NCBI RefSeq assembly: GCF_000185905.1
Contig: NC_014923.1
Location: forward strand, 1 to 64,000
Direction: 5' to 3'
Source: Mesorhizobium ciceri biovar biserrulae WSM1271
Lineage (GTDB): Bacteria; Pseudomonadota; Alphaproteobacteria; Rhizobiales; Rhizobiaceae
DNA: 64,000 nt
Within the stretch, counting starts at the first letter, position 1. Each line of letters opens with the position of its first letter. A model generated the notes under the pieces. That model did not search any database. It was not told where the DNA came from and saw only the letters and a program-made list of their open reading frames with translations. The translations under genes and the position numbers were made by a program. This document shows positions 19,605 to 30,590 of the stretch, piece by piece.

Positions 19605-22181
19605 TCAGAGTGTCCGGGTCACCATCTCGACGCGGAAGCACTCGATGACGTCGCCGACGCGCATGTCCTCGTAGTTCTGGAAGGCCATGCCGCACTCCTG
19701 GCCGCCGGGGACTTCCGAAACTTCGTCCTTGAAGCGCTTCAGCGTCTTCAGCGTGCCTTCGTGGATGACGACGTTGTCGCGGATCAGGCGCACGCCCGCA
19801 CCACGCTCGACCTTGCCTTCGGTGACACGGCAGCCGGCGATCTTGCCGACCTTGGTGATGTCGAAGATTTCGAGGATCTGCGCATTGCCGATGAAAGTCT
19901 CGCGACGCTCCGGCGACAACAGGCCCGACAGAGCCGCCTTCACGTCATCCACAAGGTTGTAGATGATCGAGTAGTAGCGGATCTCGATGCCAGCCGCCGC
20001 TGCAGCGGCACGTGCCTGGACGTTGGCGCGGACGTTGAAGCCGATGATCGCGGCACCCGAAGTCTCGGCCAGCGACACGTCGCTTTCGGTAATGGCGCCG
20101 GCGCCGGCATGGACGATGCGTGCACGAACCTCGTCGGTGCCGAGCTTGTCGAGTGCGGCGTTGATCGCCTCGATCGAGCCCTGCACGTCGCCCTTGATGA
20201 CCAACGGGAATTCCTTCAGCCCGCTTGTCTGCAATTGCGACATCATCTGCTCGAGCGAACCGCGCTGGCCGGCATGCTTGGCAACCGCCTTCTCGCGCGC
20301 CAGACGCTGGCGGTATTCGGTGATCTCGCGGGCACGGGCCTCGTTGTTGACCACGGCAAAGCGATCGCCGGCCTGCGGGGTGCCCTGCAAGCCAAGCACT
20401 TCCACCGGCATCGCCGGCGGCGCTTCCTTGATCTGCACGCCACGATCGTTGACCAGCGCACGCACCCGGCCCCATTCATTGCCGGCAACGAGGATGTCGC
20501 CCGGCATCAGCGTGCCGGTCTGCACCAGCACGGTGGCAACGGGACCACGGCCCTTGTCGAGCTGGGCCTCGATGACGACGCCTTCGGCGGTACGGTCCGG
20601 ATTGGCTTTCAGGTCGAGAATTTCGGCCTGCAGCAGGATCGCCTCGAGCAGTTTGTCGAGATTGGTGCCCTTGGTCGCCGATACTTCGACGTCCAGAACT
20701 TCACCGCCCATGGATTCGACGAAAACCTCGTGGCGCAGCAGTTCGGAGCGCACCTTCTGCGGATCGGCATCATGCTTGTCGATCTTGTTGATCGCCACGA
20801 TGATCGGAACGCCGGCCGCCTTGGCATGGCTGATCGATTCGATCGTCTGCGGCATGACGCTGTCATCGGCCGCAACCACCAGGATGGCAATATCGGTCGC
20901 CTGGGCGCCACGAGCACGCATCGCCGTGAAGGCGGCGTGGCCGGGCGTGTCGATGAAGGTGATCTTGTGACCATTCTTCTCGACCTGGTAAGCGCCGATA
21001 TGCTGGGTGATGCCGCCGGCTTCGCCGGAGACGACATTGGCGTTGCGGATCGCGTCGAGCAGCGAGGTCTTGCCATGATCGACGTGACCCATGATCGTCA
21101 CGACCGGCGGACGCGAAACCAGGTCCTCGGCATTGTCGGCGATGTTGAACAGGCCTTCCTCGATGTCGGATTCGGCGACGCGGCGGACCGTGTGGCCGAA
21201 TTCGGTGGCGACCAGCTCGGCCGTGTCGGCGTCGATGACGTCGCCCGGCTTCAGGATCTGGCCCTGCTTCATGAAGAACTTGACCAGGTCGACCGCGCGC
21301 TCGGACATGCGTTGCGCCAGTTCCTGGATGGTGATGGTCTCTGGCAGGATCACTTCGCGCATGACTTTCTCGCGCGGCTCATTGTGCATCGCGCGCTTGA
21401 ATTTTTCCTGGCGGCGACGCATCGACGACAGCGAACGGGCTCGCGCATCTTCGTCGGACAATGCCGAATTCAGCGTCAGCTTGCCACGGCGGCGATCTTC
21501 CTCGCTCTTGGTCGGCTTGGCCGGACGCGCCACTTCAGGCGTGACCGGACGGCGTACCGGTGCGCCGGCGCCAACCCGCTTCGGCTTGGCCACTTCCTCG
21601 TCATCGACTGTTGCCAGTTCGGCAGCCAATGGCGCGCGGCGACGCGCCTCTTCCTCGGCCCGACGGCGGGATTCGGCCTCGGTCTGCAACCGTGCTTCTT
21701 CCTCGGCCTGGCGGCGCGCGGATTCATCGCGTTCGCGCTTGCGGCGCTCTTCGTCCTCGGCGCGACGCTTGGCATCCTCGGCGGCGCGCTGGCGGTCCTC
21801 GACCTCGCGAACCTTCGAGCCCTCGAGCGCCCTGCGGCGTGCTTCCATTTCACTGCGCGACAGTTCGTTCAGCACCATGCCGCTGCGCTCGACTGGGGCC
21901 GGTGGCGGCGGGGGTGGCGGCGCCTTCGGTGCTTCCGGCACGACGACGGGTGCGGCCACGACCGCCGGCTTCGGTGTGAAGACGGGGGCGGCAACAGGCT
22001 CCGGCTTGTCGCCGGGCATCGAGAACTTGCGCTTCTTGGTTTCGACGACGACCTGCTTGGTGCGGCCGTGCGAGAAGTTCTGGCGCACAGTGCCCTGTTC
22101 CATACCGGGGCGCTTCAGCGTCAAGGTCTTCTTCGGCGTCACACTCAGCGTATTGTCGTCACCCGATTTCGTATCGCTCAT
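19605..22181 (-). CDS. infB: Translation initiation factor IF-2
   Basis: GTPase that brings fMet-tRNA to the 30S subunit and promotes subunit joining. The 858-residue protein has a long low-complexity N-terminus: proline-rich near 75-95, then an Arg/Glu/Ala-rich charged helix at about 105-200. The G domain follows with G1 [15 protein letters not shown]3 DTPGHAAF and G4 NKIDK, then the beta-barrel domains and the C2 initiator-tRNA domain ending near [17 protein letters not shown] 22181 overlaps the upstream ylxR stop by four bases (ATGA). rbfA starts 125 bases downstream. Confidence 0.98.
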   Translation of the reverse strand: MSDTKSGDDNTLSVTPKKTLTLKRPGMEQGTVRQNFSHGRTKQVVVETKKRKFSMPGDKPEPVAAPVFTPKPAVVAAPVVVPEAPKAPPPPPPPAPVERSGMVLNELSRSEMEARRRALEGSKVREVEDRQRAAEDAKRRAEDEERRKRERDESARRQAEEEARLQTEAESRRRAEEEARRRAPLAAELATVDDEEVAKPKRVGAGAPVRRPVTPEVARPAKPTKSEEDRRRGKLTLNSALSDEDARARSLSSMRRRQEKFKRAMHNEPREKVMREVILPETITIQELAQRMSERAVDLVKFFMKQGQILKPGDVIDADTAELVATEFGHTVRRVAESDIEEGLFNIADNAEDLVSRPPVVTIMGHVDHGKTSLLDAIRNANVVSGEAGGITQHIGAYQVEKNGHKITFIDTPGHAAFTAMRARGAQATDIAILVVAADDSVMPQTIESISHAKAAGVPIIVAINKIDKHDADPQKVRSELLRHEVFVESMGGEVLDVEVSATKGTNLDKLLEAILLQAEILDLKANPDRTAEGVVIEAQLDKGRGPVATVLVQTGTLMPGDILVAGNEWGRVRALVNDRGVQIKEAPPAMPVEVLGLQGTPQAGDRFAVVNNEARAREITEYRQRLAREKAVAKHAGQRGSLEQMMSQLQTSGLKEFPLVIKGDVQGSIEAINAALDKLGTDEVRARIVHAGAGAITESDVSLAETSGAAIIGFNVRANVQARAAAAAAGIEIRYYSIIYNLVDDVKAALSGLLSPERRETFIGNAQILEIFDITKVGKIAGCRVTEGKVERGAGVRLIRDNVVIHEGTLKTLKRFKDEVSEVPGGQECGMAFQNYEDMRVGDVIECFRVEMVTRTL

Positions 22182-22828
22182 TCCATATCCTCTGCGGCAT
22201 CATCTTCGTCAGCAACAGCCGCAAGCATTGCCAGATCGTCCGGGGAACCGCCCCGATACCGGTCGAGCGCAACCATGCGCTTCTGGACCGCCCTGCCCGC
22301 GTCTCCCGCGAGAACGGCAGCATGTATCACATTTGTACCCCCCAATGCCAAGCTCAACTCGGCCTCGGAGAAAAGTTTGTAGGCAAGGATAGCGGGCCCA
22401 CCGAGATGGACCGTCGCCCGTCGTGCCTGGCTGATCTTGCGCACGCCGTCATCGGACGCCTTGGAAGCATGCAGCACGAAAAGCGCCAATCCGCCGCGCA
22501 CCGCGCTCTCGACCTTGGTAGCACCAAGCGAAATTGCGCCTGCCTTGCGGGCAAGACCAAGCATGCCCAGAGCGTGCCTGGAAAGCAGCCCGTCGACCAT
22601 GCCGCCAAGATCGGGCGGCACGACCACCTGTGCCTTGAAGGCGCGGGCAAAGAGGTTCTTCGCCGCAGCCTTGTCGATATGTAGGCGGTCGGCGCTCACC
22701 CAGCAACCGCGGCCGGGCAGATTTCTCTTGATGTCGGGAACGACGGCCGAATCCGGGCCGACGACGAACCGGATCAGATCATCCGGTTCGGCTTGTTTGC
22801 GCGTAACGATGCAGGTGCGATCGTTCAT
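22178..22828 (-). CDS. ylxR: YlxR/DUF448 RNA-binding protein fused to an L7Ae-like domain
   Basis: Small RNA-binding protein of the nusA-infB operon. The 216-residue protein has an N-terminal YlxR domain ([17 protein letters not shown], then [12 protein letters not shown]) and a C-terminal L7Ae/L30e-like domain (about 85-190, with [19 protein letters not shown] and [13 protein letters not shown]). In most bacteria these two are separate genes (ylxR and ylxQ); the fused form is usual in alphaproteobacteria. ATG 22828 was chosen; a TTG three codons upstream is possible. Its end overlaps infB by four bases. YlxR has been linked to RNase P in Firmicutes, which cannot be assumed here. Confidence 0.9.
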   Translation of the reverse strand: MNDRTCIVTRKQAEPDDLIRFVVGPDSAVVPDIKRNLPGRGCWVSADRLHIDKAAAKNLFARAFKAQVVVPPDLGGMVDGLLSRHALGMLGLARKAGAISLGATKVESAVRGGLALFVLHASKASDDGVRKISQARRATVHLGGPAILAYKLFSEAELSLALGGTNVIHAAVLAGDAGRAVQKRMVALDRYRGGSPDDLAMLAAVADEDDAAEDME

Positions 22829-22866
22829 CTCGTCCAAGGGCGGGTTCGGTGCGATGCGGTTTCACC

Positions 22867-24462
22867 TCACGCACCAACGGCTTCGTCAGCCGAGACTTCT
22901 TCGGCTGCAAGCTCGTCTTCGGTGATCCAGCCGGCCTTGAGGCGGGCGGCCAGAACCATCTGTTCGGCGTCTGCGCGGGTCACGCCATGATTGGCCAGCA
23001 CGCCCGGATAGACTTTTGTCTCGCCGTCCTTGCGTTCCTTCCAGCCGGTCAGGTCGTCGGCGGCATAGCCGGCGAAATCCTCGATCGTCTTCACGCCGTC
23101 CTCGCCAAGCGTCACCATCATGGCGGTGGTGACGCCGGGGATTTCGCGCAATTCGTCCGAAACGCCGAGCGCCTTGCGCTTGTCGTCGTGCTCGGCCTCG
23201 ATCTTCTCCAGATATTCGCGGGCGCGGGTCTGGATTTCCGAAGCGGTGTCCTCGTCGAAACCGTCGATAGAGGCGATCTCGCCGGAATCGACATAAGCGA
23301 CTTCCTCAACGCTGGTGAAGCCTTCGGAGGCCAGCACCTGGCCGACCATCTCGTCGACGTCGAGGGCTTCCATGAACAGCGACGAACGCTCGACGAATTC
23401 CTTCTGGCGGCGCTCGGATTCTTCGGCTTCGGTCAGGATATCGATATCCCAGCCGGTCAGCTGCGAAGCCAGACGCACGTTCTGGCCGCGGCGACCGATG
23501 GCCAGCGACAGCTGGTCGTCGGGAACCACGACTTCGATGCGTTCGGCATCCTCGTCGAGCACGACCTTGGCGACTTCCGCCGGCTGCAGCGCATTGACGA
23601 TGAAGGACGCCGCAGAAGGCGACCACGGAATGATGTCGATCTTCTCACCCTGCAATTCGCCGACGACGGCCTGGACGCGGCTGCCGCGCATGCCGACGCA
23701 GGCGCCGACCGGATCGATCGAAGAGTCCCGCGAGATGACGGCGATCTTGGCGCGCGAACCTGGGTCGCGGGCGACCGACTTGATCTCGATGATGCCGTCA
23801 TAGATTTCCGGCACTTCCATGGTGAACAGCTTGGCCATGAACTGCGGATGGGTGCGCGACAGGAAAATCTGCGGGCCGCGCTGCTCGCGGCGCACATCGT
23901 AGACATAGGCGCGGACGCGGTCGCCATATTTGTAGTTCTCGCGCGGGATCAGCTCATCGCGACGGATGATCGCTTCGCCGCGGCCGAGATCGACGATGAC
24001 ATTGCCGTATTCGACGCGCTTGACGGTACCGTTGACGATCTCGCCGATGCGGTCCTTGTACTCGTCATACTGGCGGTCGCGTTCGGCCTCGCGGACCTTC
24101 TGGACGATGACCTGCTTGGCCGACTGGGCGGCGATGCGGCCGAAATCCATGGGCGGCAGCTGTTCGGCGATGAAGTCGCCGAGCTGGGCGTCGGGATTGC
24201 GCTCGCGAGCCGAGGAAATGGCGATCTGCGTGGCATAGTCATCGACCTTCTCGACCACTTCCATCAGCCGCTGCAGCTTCATCTCACCGGTGTTCGGGTT
24301 GATGTCGGCGCGGATGTTGGTCTCCTGACCGTAACGCGAGCGCGCCGCCTTCTGGATCGCATCGGCCATGGCGGCGATGACGATCGACTTGTCGATCGAC
24401 TTTTCACGCGCGACCGCGTCGGCGATCTGCAGCAATTCAAGTCTGTTGGCGCTTACAACCAT
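22867..24462 (-). CDS. nusA: Transcription termination/antitermination protein NusA
   Basis: RNA polymerase-binding factor for pausing, termination and rRNA antitermination. The 531-residue protein has an N-terminal polymerase-binding domain (1-125), an S1 domain with [25 protein letters not shown] near 155-200, and two KH domains ([19 protein letters not shown] near 250, and [19 protein letters not shown] near 320). The C-terminal part has two acidic helix-hairpin repeats followed by SADEAVGA. It lies 49 bases after rimP and 38 before ylxR. The ATG at 24462 opens [17 protein letters not shown], the usual alphaproteobacterial start. Confidence 0.98.
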   Translation of the reverse strand: MVVSANRLELLQIADAVAREKSIDKSIVIAAMADAIQKAARSRYGQETNIRADINPNTGEMKLQRLMEVVEKVDDYATQIAISSARERNPDAQLGDFIAEQLPPMDFGRIAAQSAKQVIVQKVREAERDRQYDEYKDRIGEIVNGTVKRVEYGNVIVDLGRGEAIIRRDELIPRENYKYGDRVRAYVYDVRREQRGPQIFLSRTHPQFMAKLFTMEVPEIYDGIIEIKSVARDPGSRAKIAVISRDSSIDPVGACVGMRGSRVQAVVGELQGEKIDIIPWSPSAASFIVNALQPAEVAKVVLDEDAERIEVVVPDDQLSLAIGRRGQNVRLASQLTGWDIDILTEAEESERRQKEFVERSSLFMEALDVDEMVGQVLASEGFTSVEEVAYVDSGEIASIDGFDEDTASEIQTRAREYLEKIEAEHDDKRKALGVSDELREIPGVTTAMMVTLGEDGVKTIEDFAGYAADDLTGWKERKDGETKVYPGVLANHGVTRADAEQMVLAARLKAGWITEDELAAEEVSADEAVGA

Positions 24463-24511
24463 CGTTTTTCTCCCGAGCTTGTTTGCCGGACCTTTGCGCC
24501 CGGCAGCTCAA

Positions 24512-25156
24512 TCATAGTTCCTGTTCGTGTTCTTCCGTGGCGTCCGCTTCCGCACCCGACTCGTCGTCGTCCGGTTCGCCACGGCGCTTCTTGGCTTCCT
24601 TGCGCGCCCTGTTGTCCTTCGACAGGGCATCGCGGATGAGATCGTCGGTCAGGATCAGGCGCACATCGGCAATCGCGTCATAGGGGACGCGCACCGTCGG
24701 CTCCTCGCCATAGGCTGCCTTGTCGCGCTCGATCAGCACATCGTCTTCGCCGGCTTCGGCGATCTTGCCCTTGAAGCGCTTGCGGTCGGCGACGACGATC
24801 GATGTTTCCATTTTCACCAGATGACCCGTCCAGGTCGTGAAATCCGATTTGCGGACCAGCGGCCGGTCGATGCCGGGCGACGAGACTTCAAGATGGTAGG
24901 CCTTTTCGATCGGATCATCGACATCGAGCGCCGGCGACACCGCGCGGCTGACCTCTTCGCAATCCTCGACGGTCATGGTGCCGTCCTCGCGTTCGGCCAT
25001 GATCTGCAGCGTCAGCCCGTTCTGGCCCGACAGATGCACCCGCACGAGGCGGAAGCCGATGCCGCGCAGAACCGGCTGGACGATCAGCGCGATGCGCGCA
25101 TCGATGCCGCTTTCGCGGATGATGCGATCGTCGCCCTCGCTTGCCGTTGCAGTCAT
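24512..25156 (-). CDS. rimP: Ribosome maturation factor RimP
   Basis: Assists 30S subunit assembly. From ATG 25156 the protein has 214 residues, with the RimP alpha/beta N-domain ([22 protein letters not shown], then [19 protein letters not shown]) and the conserved [14 protein letters not shown] before the Sm-like C-domain. The tail after about 180 is charged ([26 protein letters not shown]). The frame runs on upstream, including an ATG at 25234 that lies over a terminator-like hairpin, but homology begins at 25156. It is the first gene of the nusA-infB operon, and its promoter and a terminator-like leader stem are visible just upstream. Confidence 0.95.
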   Translation of the reverse strand: MTATASEGDDRIIRESGIDARIALIVQPVLRGIGFRLVRVHLSGQNGLTLQIMAEREDGTMTVEDCEEVSRAVSPALDVDDPIEKAYHLEVSSPGIDRPLVRKSDFTTWTGHLVKMETSIVVADRKRFKGKIAEAGEDDVLIERDKAAYGEEPTVRVPYDAIADVRLILTDDLIRDALSKDNRARKEAKKRRGEPDDDESGAEADATEEHEQEL

Positions 25157-25194
25157 TGAAGCCCTGTCGTTCTCTACCAAGTTATCGGCAGGTA

Positions 25195-25228
25195 ATAAAA
25201 AAGAGCGGGACCGGGTGGACCCACTCTT
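25195..25228 (-). terminator. Terminator-like stem in the rimP-nusA leader
   Basis: On the minus strand a stem AAGAGTGGG/CCCGCTCTT (25228-25220 with 25209-25201, one mismatch) is followed by TTTTTTATTA. It ends about 40 bases before the rimP ATG and begins about 20 bases after a predicted transcription start. This looks like an intrinsic terminator acting as an attenuator, or a stop for readthrough from trmB. Confidence 0.65.
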
Positions 25229-25255
25229 CGTCATACCGACCAAGAATTTGAGGCT

Positions 25256-25284
25256 GATATAGACGATCGCGGCCTGTGTTTCAA
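25256..25284 (-). promoter_or_regulatory. Predicted promoter for the rimP-nusA operon
   Basis: On the minus strand TTGAAA (25284-25279) and TATATC (25261-25256) are separated by exactly 17 bases, close to the housekeeping sigma consensus. A start near 25249 would give a leader of about 90 bases that includes the terminator-like stem. Confidence 0.5.
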
Positions 25285-25455
25285 GCCCGCTATGCTGGTC
25301 GGGCAACGCTGCCATCGAGGTGGCCCCCGCCAGCGTTGCATGGAGCGCATGGCGCCCATGCGGCGGCCCCCATGGGATTGGCGCTGAAACGCACCTACTT
25401 ACGCTGCGCTGCACAAAGGTGGCCGTGCGCCACACGTGCGCGAAAGGACATGATC

Positions 25456-25623
25456 ATGAGCAATCGCAAGATATTTTCTGCAATAGGCGACTTCTTCACC
25501 GTATTCGGCAGCGCCGTGGCCGCTTCACGGGCCGTGGAAGCCGGTCGCAGGCCGCGCGCCGACGACCTGCGCAACCTCGGCGTCGAGCCGGCCGCCTTCG
25601 ATCGCATCGGCCGCCGCTTTTAG
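25456..25623 (+). CDS. Conserved small protein, 55 residues, function unknown
   Basis: A short open frame starting MSNRKIFSAIGDFFTVFGS and ending with FDRIGRRF, preceded by AAAGGA at seven bases, a good ribosome site. It has an amphipathic N-terminal helix and an Arg-rich C-terminal half (RRPRADDLRNLGVEPAAFDRI), a pattern recalled from small rhizobial proteins with a DUF1127-like tail, though I would not assign that family firmly. The adjacent ATG at 25450 has poorer spacing. It is flanked by the rimP promoter on one side and a family A repeat eight bases after its stop. No function is proposed. Confidence 0.75.
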   Translation: MSNRKIFSAIGDFFTVFGSAVAASRAVEAGRRPRADDLRNLGVEPAAFDRIGRRF

Positions 25624-25630
25624 CTTTGAC

Positions 25631-25677
25631 GCAATTCCGGACGGAAAACCGTTTCACACTTTTCCTGGAATTGCTCT
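25631..25677. repeat. Intergenic palindromic repeat family A, copy 2
   Basis: A 47-base element with perfect 8-base inverted termini GCAATTCC (25631-25638) and GGAATTGC, followed by TCT. It is nearly identical to the reverse complement of 59372-59418. It lies between the stop of the 55-residue gene and the convergent stop of trmB. Confidence 0.85.
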
Positions 25678-25689
25678 AAGACAGCGAGC

Positions 25690-26391
25690 CTATTTCCGAA
25701 TGAAGGTAAGATAGGCCGGCCGCCGGCCCTCACGAATGGCCTTGGCCTCGTAACGGGTGCCCGGCCAACCATCATAGGGCCGGTGCCAGTCCGCCGCCTC
25801 GCAAGCCTGCCATGCGAACGCGCCATGCGCGCGGCAATGCAGCAAGGTCCAGTTGACATAGGTGTCGATGTCGGAGGCGAAGCGGAATTTTGAACCAGGC
25901 TTCAGCACGCGCGCGAACCGCTCGAGATTGACCGGGCTTACGAAACGTCGCTTCCAGTGTTTCTTCTTCGGCCAGGGGTCGGGATAGAGCAGATCGATGC
26001 CGCCGAGCGAGGCCTGCGGCAGCCAGTCGAGCAGCCTTGTGGCGTCGTCGTCATAAACCCGCAGATTGGCGAGCGGTTTCTCGCGCACCGCCATCATCAT
26101 CTTGGCCATGCCGTTGACGAAGGGCTCGACGCCGATAAAGCCGATCGAAGGCGCCTCGGTCGCGCGGTGCAGGAGATGTTCGCCACCGCCGAAGCCAATC
26201 TCGAGGCGAACCGCGCTGACATCGGTTTGAAACAGAGTTTGCAGATCGGCCGGCGGCCCGGCCGCCAGATCGAGCCGATATGCACCGAAGCCGCTTTCCA
26301 GCGCGGCCGCCTGTTGCGGACGCATGGTCTTGCCGCGCCGGCGACCGAAAAAGGCTTCGGTCGCGCGGCTTGGTCTGTCCTTCGGATCCAT
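25690..26391 (-). CDS. trmB: tRNA (guanine-N7-)-methyltransferase TrmB
   Basis: Methylates G46 in the variable loop of tRNAs. The 233-residue protein shows the SAM-binding motif [16 protein letters not shown] near 63, the acidic [11 protein letters not shown], and the TrmB signature [17 protein letters not shown] near 140 with FVSP following. ATG 26391 ([21 protein letters not shown]) is the usual start; 30 more codons are open upstream without homology. It lies 22 bases after metK on the same strand, so the pair is probably co-transcribed. The convergent neighbour is the 55-residue gene. Confidence 0.95.
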   Translation of the reverse strand: MDPKDRPSRATEAFFGRRRGKTMRPQQAAALESGFGAYRLDLAAGPPADLQTLFQTDVSAVRLEIGFGGGEHLLHRATEAPSIGFIGVEPFVNGMAKMMMAVREKPLANLRVYDDDATRLLDWLPQASLGGIDLLYPDPWPKKKHWKRRFVSPVNLERFARVLKPGSKFRFASDIDTYVNWTLLHCRAHGAFAWQACEAADWHRPYDGWPGTRYEAKAIREGRRPAYLTFIRK

Positions 26392-26413
26392 GGCGGGACT
26401 TCCGGCGCCGCTG

Positions 26414-27679
<1,266 letters not shown>

Positions 27680-27808
27680 GGGTGTCCCCTCTTGAAAAAC
27701 GATCGGCAGGCTGCCGATTTTGGCGCGCCACGTGTTAGCGGGGCGAAGCGCCGCTCGTCAAGCGGTGCTTCGGCTCTGGCATGAATGTCGATGCCGTTAT
27801 CTTGTGCC

Positions 27809-27831
27809 ACCGGCGGCGGGGCGCCGCCGGT
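27809..27831 (-). terminator. GC hairpin between praR and metK
   Basis: A perfect 10-bp stem, ACCGGCGGCG with CGCCGCCGGT (27809-27818 with 27822-27831) around a three-base loop, 18 bases past the praR stop. No T-run follows, so it is a hairpin-only terminator or a transcript-end stabilizer. Confidence 0.5.
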
Positions 27832-27848
27832 CCTGGCGTGATTGAGGA

Positions 27849-28268
27849 TCAGTCGGGATCGTCGGCGGAGAGGGACTTGACCAGGTCTATGATCCTGCGG
27901 CGCACCTTGGCGTCGGCGATCTTGACAAAGGCCCGGTTGAGCTGAAGGCCTTCAGGGCTGCCGCAGAATTCGACAGCGAAAGCCATCGAAGCGTCCTCGG
28001 CAAATCCCCGGCCCGCCACAGGCTCCTGGCCGGGCGCATCCTCAAAAAAGAAAGCGACAGGCACGCCGAGTATGGACGCGATCGCCTGCAGACGGCTGGC
28101 GCCGACGCGGTTGGTGCCCTTTTCATATTTCTGAATCTGTTGAAATGTGATGCCGAGGTTTTCTCCCAGCTTTTCCTGGCTCATTCCAAGCATGTTGCGG
28201 CGAAGCCGAATGCGACTGCCAACATGGATGTCGATCGGATTCGGTTTCTTCTTGTTATCTTCTGTCAT
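27849..28268 (-). CDS. praR: XRE-family regulator of the PhrR/PraR type
   Basis: Helix-turn-helix regulator. The 139-residue protein has an HTH_3 domain (GSRIRLRRNMLGMSQEKLGENLGITFQQIQKYEKGTNRVGASRL is the whole helix-turn-helix span, here cited by ends: GSRIRLRR to GASRL, about 17-58) and a C-terminal VKIADAKVRRRIIDLVKSLS. Its sequence and its place next to lnt match PhrR of Sinorhizobium medicae (beside actA) and PraR of Rhizobium leguminosarum, known to repress quorum-sensing genes and influence biofilm and root attachment. ATG 28268 lies in a GAGGA context. A predicted promoter at 28384-28413 overlaps the lnt stop. Confidence 0.88.
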   Translation of the reverse strand: MTEDNKKKPNPIDIHVGSRIRLRRNMLGMSQEKLGENLGITFQQIQKYEKGTNRVGASRLQAIASILGVPVAFFFEDAPGQEPVAGRGFAEDASMAFAVEFCGSPEGLQLNRAFVKIADAKVRRRIIDLVKSLSADDPD

Positions 28269-28383
28269 TTTTTCCTCGCCGAATTTTTTCGGCTTTCTCT
28301 ATTTTTTTCCTGCCCAAACAAAGCCGGAGGCAACTGCCCCAACAGAACGATCCACCGGCTTCGAGAAATTTTCAGGCACTTAC

Positions 28384-28413
28384 AGTATGAGTTTCTAATG
28401 TGTTGGCTGTCAA
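28384..28413 (-). promoter_or_regulatory. Predicted praR promoter overlapping the lnt stop codon
   Basis: On the minus strand a perfect TTGACA (28413-28408) is followed after 18 bases by CATACT (28389-28384). The -35 shares bases with the lnt stop at 28410-28412. It would give praR a leader of about 108 bases that contains an AGCCGG/CCGGCT stem and a GCCGAA/TTCGGC hairpin. Confidence 0.5.
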
Positions 28414-30002
28414 TTCACCCGTAGCCTTTGCCTTACGTTCAACAGCGCTGCCCCAACGGCAAACAGCAACATGATCAGCATTCCGTTAATGCGCCGTTGG
28501 CCGGGAGATATGAGCGCCTGTCCGGAAATCGGTATGTGGGCATCGATGGCGCCGCGCGCGTCGATAGCAAGCGCATCGACGATGCGCCCGCGCGGATCGA
28601 CGACGGCCGAGATGCCGTTGTTGGCGGCACGCACCAATGGCAATCCATTTTCCACCGCACGGATCTGGGCCTGCCTGAAATGCTGATACGGACCCGGCGT
28701 GTCGCCGAACCACGCATCATTGGTAACGTTCACAATAAGCTGCGCTGACGCAGCGTCAACTGCCACAAGATCGGGAAAGATCACCTCATAACAGATAAAT
28801 GGCAGCGCACGGATGCCGTCGGGCAGCGTAATGGCGTGCCGCTCATTGCCGGCCGCGAAACTCATCGGCCCGGCAACCAGTTGCTCGATGCCGAAACGCT
28901 GGAGCAGATCGGCGAAAGGCAGGTATTCGCCGAACGGCACCAGGTGAACCTTGTCGACGGCGTCGGTGATTTCACCCTTGTCGTCGATCGCCACCACGGA
29001 GTTGTAGTAGCGGCTGTCGGCATTTGCGGCCGAGCCGCCTTCCTCGCGGACGACGCCGGCAATCAGCATCTGGCCGGGTCCGAGCATATCCCCCAGCGCC
29101 GTCAATGCGTCCGGACGCTCGGTGAAGAGGAACGGCACCGAGGTTTCGGGCCACAGGATCAGTTGCGGCTTTTGATGGCCTGGATCCGGCGCCTTGCCCG
29201 AGAGCCCCATCAGGACCGCGAAGATGCGGTCGCGCACCGAGGCATCCCATTTTTCCGACAGGTCCACGGCCGGCTGGACAATGCGGACATCCAGGCTGCG
29301 TGAAGCTGGCGGTTCGGGAGCGGCAAGCCTGATATAGCCGAAGCCGACATGGGCAGCGACGAGCACGACAAACAGTGCCGCGCCGAGGCGCAGGTGCCGA
29401 CGTGCCGCCAGCAGTGCCGGCAGTGCGAAGACGAACACCGCGAGCGCGTTCATGCCGATCATGCCCGTCACCGAGACGCTCTGCATCAGCAGCGGCACGG
29501 GCATGGCCGCGTAGCCGACGGCATTCCAGGGAAAACCGGTGAACAGGAAATCGCGCAGCCATTCCGCCAGGCCGAAGCCGAAGGCAAGGGCGGCGATGCG
29601 GCCAATGTCGTTGCTCCACAGCAGCCGAGCAACGATTGCCGCAAAGCCGTAGAAAAAGGCGAGCATGAAAGGAATGCCGACCACCGCGAAGGGAAGCGCC
29701 CAGGCAAAGCTGTCGGCCTCGACCAGCAGCGCCGAGCCGATCCACCAGAGGCCGGCGAGGAAATAGCCGAAACCGAACCACCAACCGACGGCGAAAGCCG
29801 GCCGCATACGCCGGAACAGACTGCCTGAAGCTTCGCCGGTGGCGCCGTCGAGCAGCCAGACCAGCAGCGGGAACGAGACGAAACAGGCGGCGAAGAAGTC
29901 GTAAGGCGCCTGCCCAAGCACCGCGAGGGCGCCTGCGAGAAACGCCACGAGCGCACGCCGCCAACCCCAAAGCAGAATTATCCGGCCGGTGAGGCGCTCC
30001 AT
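28410..30002 (-). CDS. lnt: Apolipoprotein N-acyltransferase
   Basis: Adds the third acyl chain to outer-membrane lipoproteins at the inner membrane. The 530-residue protein has about six to seven N-terminal membrane segments (1-210) and a periplasmic nitrilase domain with the three catalytic residues in context: Glu in LWPETSVPF, Lys in [14 protein letters not shown], and Cys in [12 protein letters not shown] last membrane helix ([19 protein letters not shown]) closes it. ATG 30002 starts [16 protein letters not shown]; 23 more codons are open upstream without similarity. In S. medicae the ortholog (actA) is needed for acid tolerance. Confidence 0.95.
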   Translation of the reverse strand: MERLTGRIILLWGWRRALVAFLAGALAVLGQAPYDFFAACFVSFPLLVWLLDGATGEASGSLFRRMRPAFAVGWWFGFGYFLAGLWWIGSALLVEADSFAWALPFAVVGIPFMLAFFYGFAAIVARLLWSNDIGRIAALAFGFGLAEWLRDFLFTGFPWNAVGYAAMPVPLLMQSVSVTGMIGMNALAVFVFALPALLAARRHLRLGAALFVVLVAAHVGFGYIRLAAPEPPASRSLDVRIVQPAVDLSEKWDASVRDRIFAVLMGLSGKAPDPGHQKPQLILWPETSVPFLFTERPDALTALGDMLGPGQMLIAGVVREEGGSAANADSRYYNSVVAIDDKGEITDAVDKVHLVPFGEYLPFADLLQRFGIEQLVAGPMSFAAGNERHAITLPDGIRALPFICYEVIFPDLVAVDAASAQLIVNVTNDAWFGDTPGPYQHFRQAQIRAVENGLPLVRAANNGISAVVDPRGRIVDALAIDARGAIDAHIPISGQALISPGQRRINGMLIMLLFAVGAALLNVRQRLRVN

Positions 30003-30103
30003 GCATACTTCCGAGTCGCGAATCAGGACACAAGATTTAACAGGCTGCGCTCCGCGCTCCAAACGGCGCATGGGCTAGCTGAGATGCACAGCTCCGGCCC
30101 TGC

Positions 30104-30574
30104 CTACCGGTGCCAACCCTCGATCTGAACGCCCCCCAGCCGCTCGGCCTCCTCGCGCTGAACCGAACGGATGGTCTGCGTGAAGGTCCAGACATGGCCC
30201 TCGGGGTCGCGTGCACGATACTGGCGCTCACCGTAGAACTGATCCGCCGGCTCCTGGATTATATCAGCGTCGAGCGCCCGCGCCTGCTCGCAATGCGCAT
30301 CCAGGCCACCCTTCAGCCTGACATAGATCGACTGCGTGTTCTTGCCCGAGAGCGAAGCCGGGCTGGCGACGTAATCGCTCCATTCGGAATCGACGATGAT
30401 GTAGCTGTCGCCGAACCGCATCTCTGCATGGATGAGCTTTCCCTCGGCATCGCTGACCACCATGCTGCGCTCGAAGCCGAAAGCCGCCTCGAGCCAGTCC
30501 AGCGCGGCATGCGGATCCTTGTAGAAAACACCAGAGCCCAGACTTGGATGCTTGAACGGGTCGTCGATAGTCAT
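30104..30574 (-). CDS. VOC-superfamily (glyoxalase/bleomycin-resistance-like) protein
   Basis: Predicted metal-dependent vicinal-oxygen-chelate fold protein of unknown substrate. The 156-residue protein contains one pair of beta-alpha-beta-beta-beta modules (GSGVFYKDPHAALDWLEAAFGFE at residues 12-34 and the matching YVRLKGGLDAHCEQARALDADI later) and ends RDPEGHVWTFTQTI, the typical VOC C-terminal signature. The layout is nearest the PhnB-like or DUF-type VOC proteins. ATG 30574 was chosen by homology. It sits between the CorC/YbeX gene and lnt with short gaps, an insertion in a normally contiguous envelope operon. Confidence 0.85.
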   Translation of the reverse strand: MTIDDPFKHPSLGSGVFYKDPHAALDWLEAAFGFERSMVVSDAEGKLIHAEMRFGDSYIIVDSEWSDYVASPASLSGKNTQSIYVRLKGGLDAHCEQARALDADIIQEPADQFYGERQYRARDPEGHVWTFTQTIRSVQREEAERLGGVQIEGWHR

Positions 30575-30590
30575 CGTGCGAGCGAAACGC

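Noticed and set aside
19554..22382. A 942-codon plus-strand open frame opposite infB and ylxR
   Set aside because: It is the antisense shadow of a high-GC gene; its translation is low-complexity His/Asp/Arg-rich with no family resemblance, and the minus-strand genes are certain.
25157..25435. RimP with a 93-residue N-terminal extension
   Set aside because: The extension passes through a promoter and terminator-like stem and has no RimP similarity.
27680..27848. SAM riboswitch before metK
   Set aside because: No pseudoknot or conserved SAM-I/SAM-II core could be recognised; only a GC hairpin after praR is present. A covariance-model search would decide.
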